A stretch of 64,000 nt of DNA, taken from Hydrogenispora ethanolica (GTDB lineage: Bacteria > Bacillota > UBA4882 > UBA8346). The number at the start of each line of letters is the position of its first letter. Positions within the stretch are counted from its first letter, which is position 1. This document shows, one piece after another, positions 1 through 9,586 of the stretch. The DNA lies in contig NZ_SLUN01000024.1 in assembly GCF_004340685.1 (NCBI RefSeq), positions 1 through 64,000 on the forward strand. Reading direction: 5' to 3'. The notes under the pieces were generated by a model. It saw only the letters and a program-made list of their open reading frames with translations, was not told the origin of the DNA and did no database searches. The translations under genes were made by a program, and so were the position numbers.

Positions 1-79
1 TAAAAAAACGAATCGGGACCGTTATCCCATGAATCAGAAAAAAAGTTTGTAATTTTTCCCAGCGTAGCTTGACGACATT

Positions 80-309
80 GACCCTCGCCCTTCCCCGGAG
101 CAGCCTATAAAAAAAGGTGTTTCAAGGGGAAGGGTAACCTTAGGCTTCGAATTCTAAGAGCTGGGAGCCTTCAGCGCCTTATGACTTTTTTCAAGCAGAA
201 ACCGATGCTTTCGCATTAAAACATTTAGAGATCAGCGGCCATGGTTACCCTTCCCGTCGAATCGGCTTTCCCTGAACAACTTCTCTAGGGAAGGGCGAGG
301 GTTAGGTCC
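80..309. repeat. Nested inverted-repeat element, family D, copy 1
   Basis: This non-coding element of about 230 bp has an outer arm ACCCTCGCCCTTCCC (81-95) complementary to the arm at 288-302. An inner pair is GGGAAGGGTAACC (127-139) with GGTTACCCTTCCC (243-255). The outer-left and inner-left arms are also mutually complementary (CCCTTCCCC and GGGGAAGGG), so alternative foldings are possible. A second copy lies at 46874-47096 with the same arms and loop. No open frame of any quality crosses it. It could be a MITE-like element or a structured RNA; the sequence does not decide. Confidence 0.8.
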
Positions 310-356
310 AAACCCCTATCATGCCTTCGTATTTTCTTGCGAAGCTAACTTGATAT

Positions 357-443
357 ATAAGTTGAAATAAATATTTGAGTAAGCTTTTCCATCCGTGAAG
401 CATGGCTGGAAAAGGGAAAATTACGGTATTTATTTCAACTTAT
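357..443. repeat. Palindromic repeat, family B, copy 1
   Basis: This 87-bp element has perfect 16-bp ends, ATAAGTTGAAATAAAT (357-372) and its complement (428-443). A second inner inverted repeat, CTTTTCCA with TGGAAAAG, flanks the loop. Near-identical copies in the opposite orientation lie at 47191-47276 and 47339-47425, and an interrupted relative at 46551-46766. It is always followed or preceded by the 46-bp family C palindrome. Confidence 0.85.
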
Positions 444-454
444 GAATCAAGGAA

Positions 455-500
455 ATATGTTGCAATGATTTTGGATGTACAAAAACTTATTGCAACATAT
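455..500. repeat. 46-bp palindromic repeat, family C, copy 1
   Basis: The ends are ATATGTTGCAA and TTGCAACATAT. The same 46-bp element occurs at 47134-47179 and 47282-47327, and a diverged one at 46779-46822. In this window every copy sits next to a family B element, so B and C behave as a unit. Confidence 0.85.
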
Positions 501-567
501 ATAGTCAGAATATTATATTGTCTGGCGAAGGGAATGTTAGGGTAATTTGAAATTTCCTGAACTGAGA

Positions 568-602
568 GGCTATCCGCAGCAAAAATCGGACAGCCTTTTT
601 CT
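568..602 (+). terminator. Intrinsic terminator-like hairpin without a visible upstream gene
   Basis: Stem GGCTATCCG (568-576) pairs with CGGACAGCC (587-595) with one internal mismatch, followed by a T run. No plus-strand gene lies upstream in the window, so it would end transcription coming from beyond the left edge or from the repeat region. Confidence 0.5.
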
Positions 603-740
603 TTCAGTACGGCATATCTTGTTACCAGCGCTTTCTTGAGTAACCCATGACAACAGTCATGAGTTTATTAAAATCATATTACAAAATCATGACAATTATC
701 AGCAGCAGGACCCGGAGGAATCCCGGTATAATAAATCTAT

Positions 741-948
741 ATAAGTTGGATTAAACTTCTATATCAGAGTAAACATCATGTCCCGTAAGCCTTCCATGAT
801 GGATAAATGATTCAACTTATTACCTTCTGGGATAGGATGAAATAAATTCCGCTTTGATTCATTTGTAATCGGCTTTACCGTGCACAGACGTAAAACGCCG
901 TTGCATTTGGAAAGCAAATTCTAATTCGAGAAATTTATTTGATCCTAC
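741..948. repeat. Two adjacent palindromic repeats (741-820 and 832-948), family B superfamily
   Basis: The first element starts ATAAGTTGGATTAAA and ends with TTCAACTTAT. Its centre, CATCATGTCCCGTAAGCC, recurs at 14190-14208. The second starts ATAGGATGAAATAAAT (832-847) and ends with ATTTATTTGATCCTA. The same pair in the same order and spacing occurs at 14165-14342. Nothing else is recognisable between 949 and the gene start at 1093 apart from the ribosome site GAGGAGGG. Confidence 0.8.
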
Positions 949-1092
949 CCAGAGGCGCGTTGTCCTTCTCTTTTCGTTGCAGAACCAATAAAATCTTCTC
1001 GGCAAGGAAGGGGTGATCGGGAAACTTCAGAGTCAATTGGAGTAGGCCTTCAGTTTGTTTATTCCATGTAAAAAATCTGAGGAGGGTGTTGA

Positions 1093-2385
1093 ATGCGGAC
1101 TAAGAAAATGGTATCCGGGTTATTGCTGCTGAGTCTCATTGCCGTTTTGGTTTGCGGCTTCGCGGTGGCGAACGCAGCCAGTCAAGTAACCTTGACGGTT
1201 TGGGATTTTAAGTATAACGACCCGGGAATGCATCCGGTCATGGTTAAGATTGACGAGCTCTTCATGAAAAAATACCCCAACGTCAAAATCAGCCATGTCG
1301 GACAACCGAACGACCAATATTACCAATTGTTGCGCGCGGCGGCTCAAGCCAACGACGGTCCTGATGTGGCGATGTTTCATGGCGCCCGGGGCGACACGTA
1401 CGAATTGGATCAATTCCAAGTAAAACTCGATAAGTATATCAAACCCTGGCGGAAAGAGATTCCCGAAGACAGCTGGAAAGTGGCGTCCACCAACCGCAAT
1501 TTCAAGAACGGCATTAAACTCATTCCCATGACCTCTCAGGGCTTCGGGTTCTATTACAATAAAGCCTACTTTAAAAAAGCCGGTCTTGATCCCAATAAGC
1601 CTCCGAAAGATTGGAACTCCTTCTTGGCGGCCTGTGAAAAGCTAAAAGCCGCCGGTATCGTTCCAATTACCGGTGGGACGAGGGACTATACCGCTAATTT
1701 CATGTTTCGTACTTTTGCCGCGAATATTTTCGGTAAGAATGTTTCCGGATTACAGACCGGCAAATTAGGCTTTGAAAAAAATGCCGCTTTCAAAAAAGCA
1801 GCTCAAATGATGGTGGAATTAAAGCAAAAAGGGTATTTCGATCCGAATGGGGCGTCAACCCCCTATTTTATGGATGCCATCAACAATTATGCTGCCGGTA
1901 AGGGCGCTATCTTCTGCGGTTTGCTCTCGGATGTCGCCAACTGGAAGCAGTTCAGCGATGCCCTTGGTAAGAATAATGTCGGATATTTCCCTTCAATCAA
2001 CTTTACCGAAGCCAAGTCCAAAGATATGCAATCGTTCCAGCCCGTTGGCATTGGCTTTGGGGTCATGACTTGGTCAAAAAACAAGGATTTAGCTGAGAAA
2101 TACGCCGAATTTTATGCCCGGGGCGAAGGCGCTCAGACCTTTGTCGCAGGTACCGGCGCTTTATCTCCGAATACCACTTTGGATGCGGAAGCCTTAGGAT
2201 ACCCAGTCTTAAAAGACATCAGCAGTTATCTTAAAAAGAATATTTCTGAGGACTATCAAACCTGGTTTGTGGGTTCTTTTGAAGACGATCTTATCGCCGT
2301 TACTCAAAGGTTATTGATAACCGGAGAAATCAATCCTGATAAATTCGTTGAGCAGGTTGAAAAAGTTGCCGCGCAACATAGATAA
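1093..2385 (+). CDS. Extracellular sugar-binding protein of a CUT1 ABC importer
   Basis: This is a 430-residue family 1 (MalE/UgpB-like) solute-binding protein that captures an oligosaccharide outside the membrane and delivers it to the two permeases encoded just downstream. Residues 1-28 form a signal peptide (KK, long hydrophobic core, cleavage near ANA|AS); there is no lipobox cysteine. The mature part begins with the typical TLTVWDF strand and shows family features such as YYNKAYFKKAGLDPNKPPK. The ATG has a GAGGAGGG ribosome site nine bases upstream. A strong hairpin separates it from the permeases. The neighbouring GH127 enzyme suggests an arabinose-containing oligosaccharide; that substrate is inference. 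Confidence 0.93.
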   Translation: MRTKKMVSGLLLLSLIAVLVCGFAVANAASQVTLTVWDFKYNDPGMHPVMVKIDELFMKKYPNVKISHVGQPNDQYYQLLRAAAQANDGPDVAMFHGARGDTYELDQFQVKLDKYIKPWRKEIPEDSWKVASTNRNFKNGIKLIPMTSQGFGFYYNKAYFKKAGLDPNKPPKDWNSFLAACEKLKAAGIVPITGGTRDYTANFMFRTFAANIFGKNVSGLQTGKLGFEKNAAFKKAAQMMVELKQKGYFDPNGASTPYFMDAINNYAAGKGAIFCGLLSDVANWKQFSDALGKNNVGYFPSINFTEAKSKDMQSFQPVGIGFGVMTWSKNKDLAEKYAEFYARGEGAQTFVAGTGALSPNTTLDAEALGYPVLKDISSYLKKNISEDYQTWFVGSFEDDLIAVTQRLLITGEINPDKFVEQVEKVAAQHR

Positions 2386-2421
2386 GCATCATCGCGTCCC
2401 TTTTCTTTAAGTCCGTTTTTG

Positions 2422-2455
2422 GCCGCTTTCATTCCCATCAAGGAATGAAAGCGGC
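2422..2455 (+). other. Hairpin between binding-protein gene and permease genes
   Basis: A perfect 14-bp stem, GCCGCTTTCATTCC with GGAATGAAAGCGGC, encloses a six-base loop. It lacks a T tract, so it is more likely an mRNA 3'-end stabiliser or processing site than a full terminator. Equivalent hairpins sit at the same operon position at 25242-25270 and 37177-37199. Confidence 0.75.
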
Positions 2456-2505
2456 GCCAAACCAACTTTTATTCGCACATACCTTCGGTGAGGAGTTCGA
2501 TTTCT

Positions 2506-3393
2506 TTGAAAAAAAACAGCCTTCAGTCCTATGAAGCCCGTGACGCCTATCTGTTAATCGCGCCGTTACTCGTTCTCGTCCTGGTCTTCATTCTCTTCCC
2601 GGTAATCTCCAATTTTTATTACTGTTTTACCGACTGGAAGGGTTTCGGGGCGGTCAACTGGATTGGCTTCGATAACTTCAGCTCAATGTTCCAAGATGAT
2701 AAATTTTGGCAGTCGCTTAATAACACCTTATTTCTGTTTCTGTTCATCCCGTTAGGCGCTTTTGTTCCTTTAACGTTGGCCGCGTTGTTACGGGGCGGGC
2801 TGAAAGGATGGAAATTTTTTCGGGCGATCATTTATCTGCCGAATGTCTTGGGTTACGTGATCTTGGGGATGATCTTCAATCTTTGTTTGCGATCGGACGG
2901 GCCGTTTAACAGCTTATTGCGGTTGGTCGGCCTGCATTCGCTGGCTCTGGATTGGATGTCCCAGCCTTTCTTGGCATTATTGTCATTAGGTCTTATCTAT
3001 GGCGTTTGGATGAGAATCGGGTTCGGAACCATTTATTTTTTGGCGGCGATGGGCGGGATTGACGAGCAGCTGTATGAATCGGCCCGGATCGACGGGGCCG
3101 GTTGGTGGACCATCTTCTGGCGGATTACGCTGCCTTCGATCCGGTTTAATATCGAATTTTGGATTGTCATGTCGGTTATTGAAAATGTCGCCCGCGCCTT
3201 TTCGTTCATCTATGCCTTTAGTAAGGGCGGGCCGGGATACAGCACCTACACTTTGGAATACGGACTTTACGGCGTGGGTTTTATTAATGGGAAAATGGGT
3301 TACGCCAGCGCCTGGGCGACAGTCCTCTTCTTCATCTGCGCAATTATTGCCATTATTCAAATTCGACTAATGAGGCGGCCTGAAAATGAATAA
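2506..3393 (+). CDS. CUT1 ABC importer permease (MalF type)
   Basis: Integral membrane subunit of the sugar importer with about six membrane segments; the first is at LLIAPLLVLVLVFILFPVI. The ABC-ATPase docking loop is YESARIDGAGWWTIFWRITLP (EAA motif). The longest frame opens at a GTG at 2488, but that codon lies inside the ribosome site; TTG at 2506, ten bases after GGTGAGGAG, fits better and gives 295 residues beginning with KKNSLQS. Its end overlaps the next permease by 8 bp, which indicates coupling. No ATPase gene accompanies it. Confidence 0.9.
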   Translation: MKKNSLQSYEARDAYLLIAPLLVLVLVFILFPVISNFYYCFTDWKGFGAVNWIGFDNFSSMFQDDKFWQSLNNTLFLFLFIPLGAFVPLTLAALLRGGLKGWKFFRAIIYLPNVLGYVILGMIFNLCLRSDGPFNSLLRLVGLHSLALDWMSQPFLALLSLGLIYGVWMRIGFGTIYFLAAMGGIDEQLYESARIDGAGWWTIFWRITLPSIRFNIEFWIVMSVIENVARAFSFIYAFSKGGPGYSTYTLEYGLYGVGFINGKMGYASAWATVLFFICAIIAIIQIRLMRRPENE

Positions 3394-4207
3394 AAGCGTA
3401 AAATTAATCATATACACCGTACTGGTATTTTTTACGATATCATCGATATATCCGTTGTTTCACGTTTTTATCACTAGTTTTAAGCAGTTGAATGAATATA
3501 TCAATAACGGTTTCCTGCCATCGACCCATTGGGTATGGGATAACTATAGGGTGGCGATTGACCAAGGCAATTTACTATATTATTTTCGGAATAATTTAAT
3601 TCTGATCCCAACGGCGTTGCTTTTTTATCTGTTCGTCTGCATTACGGCGGGATTTGCCTTCGGCCGGCTGCGTTTTCCGTTTCGGTTGTCCCTCTTTTTG
3701 CTGGTCCTTTTTTTAATGATCTTCCCCCAGATGCTTTTGTCGATGCAACTTTTCCAACTATGTTCCAAATTGCATCTGACGAATAGTTATTTAGGATTAA
3801 TCCTGGTTTGGACCGCCTATTTTGCACCGTTCGGGACGTACATCATGGCGACATTCTTCTCCTCCTTGCCTTACGAAATCATCGAATCGGCCCGGATTGA
3901 CGGGGCTGGCACCTGGAAGATCCTAACTCGCATCGCCTTGCCGATAGCCTATCCAATGCTGGGAATCATTATTATTATCGCCTTTCAATCCATGTGGAAC
4001 GAACTCCCCTTTTCCTTATTATTGCTTCAAAAAATGGAAATGAGAACGGTTACTTTGGGTATTGCGATGATTCAGGGGCAATATGGCATTCCGGCCACGG
4101 TTCAGAGTGCGGTCATTATGATTGCCTCAATCATTCCGATGATGGTGTTTGTATTCTTTCAAAAATACATTGCCACCGGTTCGTTTGCCGGAGCCATTAA
4201 AGGGTGA
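3386..4207 (+). CDS. CUT1 ABC importer permease (MalG type)
   Basis: This 273-residue permease pairs with the MalF-type subunit just upstream. Six membrane segments can be read, and the EAA loop is IESARIDGAGTWKILTRIALP. It ends with the typical FAGAIKG tail of MalG-type permeases. The start ATG lies within the end of the previous gene. About 110 bp follow before the GH127 gene. Confidence 0.92.
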   Translation: MNKSVKLIIYTVLVFFTISSIYPLFHVFITSFKQLNEYINNGFLPSTHWVWDNYRVAIDQGNLLYYFRNNLILIPTALLFYLFVCITAGFAFGRLRFPFRLSLFLLVLFLMIFPQMLLSMQLFQLCSKLHLTNSYLGLILVWTAYFAPFGTYIMATFFSSLPYEIIESARIDGAGTWKILTRIALPIAYPMLGIIIIIAFQSMWNELPFSLLLLQKMEMRTVTLGIAMIQGQYGIPATVQSAVIMIASIIPMMVFVFFQKYIATGSFAGAIKG

Positions 4208-4319
4208 TTTTTTAGGGATTTAATATTCAAGCCCTGACTGACCTAATCGGCATTCCCAATCCAAAACGGTTACGGTTCTATGCGCGTATTAAACAGCACC
4301 GGGGGAGAAATCGACATCC

Positions 4320-6143
4320 ATGGAATCGCGATATCAAAGACTGCCATACGGTTCGATCCGTTTGCGCGAAAGTATATGGAAGCAGAGATCGGCACTAAAC
4401 CGGCAGTACATGCTCAGCCTTTCCAGTAAGAATCTGCTGCAAAACCATTATCTTACGGCGGGACTTTGGGGACCGGATCATTACCCCTCGGACTGTCATT
4501 GGGGATGGGAATCTCCAACCTGCGAAATCAGAGGACATTTCCTGGGACATTGGCTTTCAGCCGCCGCCAATTATTATGCAATGACCCATGATGACGAGTT
4601 AAAAGGGAAAGCGGATTGGATCGTGGGCGAGATCGCCAGATGCCAAAGGGAGAACGGCGGCGAATGGGCGGGCTCGATTCCTGAAAAATATCTGGATTGG
4701 CTGATTCAAGGGAAGAAAGTCTGGGCTCCACAGTACGTTCTGCACAAAACATTGATGGGACTGCTCGCCGCTTATACCCTGACCGGAAATGAACAGGCGC
4801 TGGAGGTGGTTATCCAATGGAGCCGCTGGTTTCAGCGCTGGGTGGAACAGTTTCGCCGCGAGCAATGGGACGATATCCTTGACAATGAAACTGGCGGAAT
4901 GCTTGAAGTTTGGGCCGATTTATACCATATTACCCGAAAGCAGGAATACCTTGATTTAATGGTGCGGTATGACCGGCCCCGGTTGTTCCACCGTTTGATT
5001 GCCGGTGAGGATGTGTTGACCAATAAGCACGCCAATACGACGATTCCGGAAATACTGGGTGCGGCCCGGGCCTGGGAGGTCACCGGAGAATCCTACTGGT
5101 GGGAAGTAGTTGACGCCTATTGGCGCCTGGCTGTCAGCGAACGGGGTTATTATTGCACCGGCGGGCAAACCTGCGAAGAGTGCTGGACTCCGCCGCGACA
5201 ATTGGCGGCGCGTCTCAGCAACGACAATCAAGAGCATTGCACCGTATTCAATATGATGCGGCTGGCCGATTTTCTATGGCGCTGGACCGGTGATACCACT
5301 TACGCCGAGTATTGGGAACGCAACCTTTATAATGGAATCCTGGCGCAACAAAATCCGAAAACCGGAATGGTCTGTTATTATTTGCCGATGGAAGCCGGAT
5401 CCGTCAAAAAATGGGGCACTCCGACTCAAAACTTCTGGTGCTGTCATGGAACATTGGTTCAGGCCCATTCGGACCACGGCAGCCATGTCTGGTATGAAGA
5501 TCGGCAAGACTTGGTTTTAGCCCAATTCATACCGGCGGAAGCCCATTGGCGGCGAAACGATGTGCCGATAAAGCTGGTATTGGATGATCGGGACTCGGCG
5601 GGTCATAACTTCCGGAATATTCAAGATTCTCTTCCCTGCGAAAGGGATTACTTTCGATCCGACCGGGAAGTTTGGGATCTAATAATTGTTTGCGACACCC
5701 CCGTGGAATTCACCTTAAAAATTAGAATTCCCGGCTGGATAAAGGGTGAAGCACTGATCGAAATCAACGGGGTCAAGGAGCCCACTTCAATAAATCCTTC
5801 AAGCATCTGCGCGCTTCATCGCGTCTGGCGCGAGGATCAAATTCACCTCGTATTTCCGAAAGCGCTTGAGTTTTCTTCATTGCCCGACAGGCCGGAGCTG
5901 GCGGCTTTTATGAATGGTCCCGTGGTTTTAGCCGGGTTGTGTCCAAATGAAAAAATCCTAAAGGGCGATCGGAACAAACCGGAAACGTTTCTGATTCCAA
6001 GCTTTGAATATAAACGGATCCACCGCGGCGACCGGGGACCGCGCTATCGGGCGGTGGGCCAAGGCGAAGCGATTCAATTCATTCCCCTTTACGAAGTGGA
6101 AGATGAACAATATACCTTGTATTTTCCCATTGAAAATAATTAA
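4320..6143 (+). CDS. Glycoside hydrolase family 127 (DUF1680), probable beta-L-arabinofuranosidase
   Basis: A cytoplasmic enzyme of 607 residues without a signal peptide, predicted to release L-arabinose from beta-L-arabinofuranosides. The all-helical DUF1680 barrel is recognisable from GHFLGHWLSAAA (about 73-84). The catalytic set matches the family: Glu305 and Cys307 in EHCTVFNMMRL, and the Cys374-Cys375 pair in FWCCHGT. In characterised GH127 enzymes one such cysteine is the nucleophile and these residues hold zinc. An extra cysteine cluster, CEECW, lies near 287-291. It follows an importer and precedes a kinase and a phosphorylase, so imported oligosaccharides are probably trimmed inside the cell. 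GH127 members also act on other arabinosides, so the substrate is not certain. Confidence 0.88.
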   Translation: MESRYQRLPYGSIRLRESIWKQRSALNRQYMLSLSSKNLLQNHYLTAGLWGPDHYPSDCHWGWESPTCEIRGHFLGHWLSAAANYYAMTHDDELKGKADWIVGEIARCQRENGGEWAGSIPEKYLDWLIQGKKVWAPQYVLHKTLMGLLAAYTLTGNEQALEVVIQWSRWFQRWVEQFRREQWDDILDNETGGMLEVWADLYHITRKQEYLDLMVRYDRPRLFHRLIAGEDVLTNKHANTTIPEILGAARAWEVTGESYWWEVVDAYWRLAVSERGYYCTGGQTCEECWTPPRQLAARLSNDNQEHCTVFNMMRLADFLWRWTGDTTYAEYWERNLYNGILAQQNPKTGMVCYYLPMEAGSVKKWGTPTQNFWCCHGTLVQAHSDHGSHVWYEDRQDLVLAQFIPAEAHWRRNDVPIKLVLDDRDSAGHNFRNIQDSLPCERDYFRSDREVWDLIIVCDTPVEFTLKIRIPGWIKGEALIEINGVKEPTSINPSSICALHRVWREDQIHLVFPKALEFSSLPDRPELAAFMNGPVVLAGLCPNEKILKGDRNKPETFLIPSFEYKRIHRGDRGPRYRAVGQGEAIQFIPLYEVEDEQYTLYFPIENN

Positions 6144-6191
6144 AGCCCCGGAATGATGTGCCAATATTTTGATTTGAGACGGAGAATGAAC

Positions 6192-7082
6192 ATGAATACT
6201 TACGATATCACCTTTCTCGGACATATGTGCTTTGATGAAATAACGCCTTATCAGGGTGAAACCAAAATCGCGCCAGGCAGCGCGGTGTTATGCGGCGCGA
6301 TGGTGGCGGCGCAGCTCGGAAAAAAAGTCGCGGTCATCACCAAAATGGCCCAAAAGGATGAAACAATCCTCGCACCCATGCAGGATCAAGGAATTCAAAC
6401 ATTCGTCATTCCGGCTCACGAGACCACTTTTTCCGTGGTCATCCATCCAACGGCCAATGTCGACGAACGGCGCCTGATCTTGAAACAAAGCGCCGGGTTA
6501 TTTCGGCTGGAAGAAATTCCGTCTTTACAAACCAAGCATCTGCATTTGGCGGGAATTTCCGACCAAGAGTTCGATATGGACTTAATTCTAGGTCTAAAAG
6601 CTAAAGGCTATAACCTATCCGCGGACATGCAAAGTTTCGTCCGGCAAGTGGATCCCCATACTCGCGAAATCGCCTTTATGGATGTCCGGCAGAAGCAAGC
6701 GATCATCCAACAGCTGAGCAAAGTGAAGTTGGACATCGTCGAGGCCAAAGTTTTGACCGGAACCGATGATCTGGAGCAGGCAGCCCTGGGGATCGAAGCA
6801 TGGGGTTGCCCGGAAATCGTGATTACCCATGCCGGGGGGGTACTGGCCCGGGCCGGCGGCCGGACGTATTATGAGAAATTTTCCAACCGCAGCGTGGCCG
6901 GGCGGACCGGCCGGGGCGACACCACCTTTGCCGCCTATCTGTCGTGGCGGATGGAACATGATGTTGCGGAATCGCTCAAATTTGCCGCCGCATTGGTCTC
7001 CATCAAGATGGAAACCCCGGGTCCTTTTCAGGGGACGCTTCAAGATGTGATCGAACGCATGATTTTGGAACATTCCGCATAA
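6192..7082 (+). CDS. PfkB-family carbohydrate kinase
   Basis: A ribokinase-fold sugar kinase of about 296 residues that phosphorylates a sugar with ATP. The N-terminal substrate lid contains PGSAVLCGAMVAAQLGKKVAV; the C-terminal anion-hole and catalytic motif is GRTGRGDTTFAAYL with the base Asp243. The usual DTxGAGD here reads RTGRGD, a tolerated variant. The frame can extend upstream to 6153, but ATG 6192 has GACGGAGA six bases before it. It lies between GH127 and GH65 and may phosphorylate the monosaccharide they release; the sugar is unknown. Confidence 0.85.
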   Translation: MNTYDITFLGHMCFDEITPYQGETKIAPGSAVLCGAMVAAQLGKKVAVITKMAQKDETILAPMQDQGIQTFVIPAHETTFSVVIHPTANVDERRLILKQSAGLFRLEEIPSLQTKHLHLAGISDQEFDMDLILGLKAKGYNLSADMQSFVRQVDPHTREIAFMDVRQKQAIIQQLSKVKLDIVEAKVLTGTDDLEQAALGIEAWGCPEIVITHAGGVLARAGGRTYYEKFSNRSVAGRTGRGDTTFAAYLSWRMEHDVAESLKFAAALVSIKMETPGPFQGTLQDVIERMILEHSA

Positions 7083-7132
7083 GCGCCGGGAAGATCGACA
7101 GATTACGGATTTTCACAAGGAGGTCATAAACC

Positions 7133-9493
7133 ATGCATTTATTCAAAACATCGGAAAAATATTTCACGGTCGATCCCTGGACAGTAGTTGAAAAAGGGTT
7201 TGCTCCGGCCAAACAACGCCTGGCGGAATCGATCTTTTCCGTGGCCAATGAGTTCATGTGCGTCCGGGGGTATTTCGAGGAAGGTTATTCCGGCGATCAC
7301 CTTCTGGGCAGTTATTTCAGCCAGTTATACGACATGACGGATATTAAGTACCCGCAAGTATTCAAGGGTTTTATTACCGAGGGCGCCACCATGATCAATA
7401 CGGTGGATTGGTTATACACCCGGATCAGCTTGGATGGCGAAGAACTGGACTTGGGCAAGGTGAAGTTTTCGGATTTCCGGCGGACGCTCGATCTGAAAAA
7501 CGCCACGCTCAAACGGGAGTTTATTTGGACGACCGCCACCCAAAAAAGGCTCCGGATTACCTTTTTGCGGTTTACCAATATCGTCCATACCGCCATGGGA
7601 TGTCAACGGATTATTTTGGAACCGCTGAATTTTTGCGGCGAGATCAAAATCTGTTCGGGTTTGGACTTTGATACCCTCTATGAACTGGCCGCCGGTTGGG
7701 ACCAAACTCAGGGGACCGGTTCCCGCAGTGAGCAGAATCATGACTTGAACTTTTGGACCTGCGAACGGCGACAAAAAACAAAGGATATTTGGGCGATTCA
7801 GGCGCGGACCCGGCGTAGCGGAATCAAACTCTTTTCCAGCTTTCGGTTGGTCTCCGATCAAGTAATCACACCCGAAACGGTGGAGCGGGAAAAATTCATC
7901 GGAGCCGAGTTTTCCCTTCAACTGACTGAAAATCAAGTCGCGTCATTTGACAAAATCGCGGTGAATCATTGGGAACAGGCAAATGATGTCGAGCAAGTCT
8001 GGAGCGCCGGTCTTAATCGGGCTCAAAAATACGGCGAGGCGACTTATGACGCGACCCTCGAGGAACACAGCCGACACTGGGCCGATTTCTGGCGGCGGAT
8101 GGATGTTGAAATCGAGGGCGATCCCGAGTTGCAGCAAGGGGTACGGTATTCTTTATATGCGCTATACATCAATTACCATGGCGAAAGCGAGCGGCGGAAC
8201 GTCCTTTGCAAGCTCGGGGGCGAGGTATACAACGGAGTAAATTTCTGGGATACCGAAATCTATTGCCACAGGCTGTACATGTTCTTAAACCCGGAAATCG
8301 CGCGAAAGCTTTTGATGTACCGTTATCATTACCTTCCCAAAGCCTTGGAGAACGCGAAACGGGTCGATCTGGAGGGAGCGCGTTATCCGTTCGCCACTTT
8401 GACCGGGGTCGAAGAGATGGGAACCTGGCAGCACGTTGAATTGGAAATCCACCAGAACGAAGCGATTTATTATGCGATCTGGCATTACGACAAGGTCTGC
8501 GGGGACAAAGAATTCCTTTACAATGAAGGAATTGAGATGTTATTGCAAATGTGCCGCTGCATGGCGAGCTGGGGCGGCTGGAGCCCCAAAAACGGCGATT
8601 TCGGCTTCTACGGGGTAATGGGTCCGGATGAGTTCCATATGATGGTCAATCATAATTGTTACACCAACTACCTCGGCAAAAAGATGTTTAACTACACGTT
8701 GGAGGTCCTCGAGGAAATGCGACGGGAAGCTCCCGAGCTATATGAGCTGGCGCTAGCCAAAGCGGAGTTGCGTCCGGAAGAGCCGGCCGAATGGCGACGG
8801 ATGGCGGAGAAAATGAGAATCTTGAAAGATGAAGCGACCGGAATTTATGAACAGCACGACGGGTATTTTGATCTGCCCCATCTGGATGTCAAGAACATTC
8901 CCGTATCGCAAATCCCCATCTATAAACACTGGGCGTATATTAAAATATTCCGGTTCAACATGATTAAACAGCCGGACTTCCTGAACTTGCCCTATTTCTT
9001 CAGCCGGGATTTTACGATGGCGGAAAAGAAGGCCAATTACGAGTTTTATGAAGCGCGGACCAGCCACGAATCGTCACTGTCGCCTTCGCTGCACGCCATT
9101 TTGGCAGCCGAACTCGGGAAACTGGAAGAGTCTTATCATTTCTTGGCCTACGCGGCCCGCCTGGATCTGGATAATTATAACCGCAACACCGAACAGGGCA
9201 TTCATTCTTCATCGGCCGCCGGGGTCTGGGCCGGGGTGGTCTCGGGCTTCGGAGGGCTACGCACCGACGGCGCCGTTTTGACTTTGAATCCAACGATCCC
9301 CGCGTCGTGGAAGTCATACGGATTTAAGATCTTTTATCGTGGAGCCTTGATCGAAGTCAAAGTAAACCACGACGAAGCGATATTCAGGGCTTTGGAAGGT
9401 CCCTCAGTCCAGGTCGGAATTTATGACCAATCCTGTCAAATCACCGCTGAACCGCTCAGCGTAAAAGTTAAAAACCATTCAAGCGAAATTTGA
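7133..9493 (+). CDS. Glycoside hydrolase family 65 disaccharide phosphorylase
   Basis: A cytoplasmic GH65 protein of 786 residues, the length of maltose, trehalose, kojibiose and nigerose phosphorylases, which use phosphate to split alpha-glucosides into beta-glucose 1-phosphate and a second sugar. An N-terminal beta-sandwich (about 1-270) is followed by the (alpha/alpha)6 barrel with GVNFWDTEIYCHRLY, and VMGPDEFH with the general acid Glu500. The ATG has AAGGAGG nine bases upstream. No beta-phosphoglucomutase gene is in the window. The specificity cannot be read from the sequence alone. Confidence 0.9.
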   Translation: MHLFKTSEKYFTVDPWTVVEKGFAPAKQRLAESIFSVANEFMCVRGYFEEGYSGDHLLGSYFSQLYDMTDIKYPQVFKGFITEGATMINTVDWLYTRISLDGEELDLGKVKFSDFRRTLDLKNATLKREFIWTTATQKRLRITFLRFTNIVHTAMGCQRIILEPLNFCGEIKICSGLDFDTLYELAAGWDQTQGTGSRSEQNHDLNFWTCERRQKTKDIWAIQARTRRSGIKLFSSFRLVSDQVITPETVEREKFIGAEFSLQLTENQVASFDKIAVNHWEQANDVEQVWSAGLNRAQKYGEATYDATLEEHSRHWADFWRRMDVEIEGDPELQQGVRYSLYALYINYHGESERRNVLCKLGGEVYNGVNFWDTEIYCHRLYMFLNPEIARKLLMYRYHYLPKALENAKRVDLEGARYPFATLTGVEEMGTWQHVELEIHQNEAIYYAIWHYDKVCGDKEFLYNEGIEMLLQMCRCMASWGGWSPKNGDFGFYGVMGPDEFHMMVNHNCYTNYLGKKMFNYTLEVLEEMRREAPELYELALAKAELRPEEPAEWRRMAEKMRILKDEATGIYEQHDGYFDLPHLDVKNIPVSQIPIYKHWAYIKIFRFNMIKQPDFLNLPYFFSRDFTMAEKKANYEFYEARTSHESSLSPSLHAILAAELGKLEESYHFLAYAARLDLDNYNRNTEQGIHSSSAAGVWAGVVSGFGGLRTDGAVLTLNPTIPASWKSYGFKIFYRGALIEVKVNHDEAIFRALEGPSVQVGIYDQSCQITAEPLSVKVKNHSSEI

Positions 9494-9513
9494 ATCCATT
9501 GTACATTTAGTGG

Positions 9514-9551
9514 GATCCAAGAAAGGGTCCGAACGGACTCTTTCTTGGATC
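9514..9551. terminator. Long hairpin between convergent genes
   Basis: A 17-bp stem (9514-9530 with 9535-9551, one G-T pair) caps a GAAC loop, just after the GH65 stop and before the end of the HAD gene on the other strand. A T run is missing on both sides, so termination is probable from position and stem strength only. Confidence 0.65.
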
Positions 9552-9586
9552 AACCGAAACCCGCCGTCTACTCCTCCGCTGCGGTT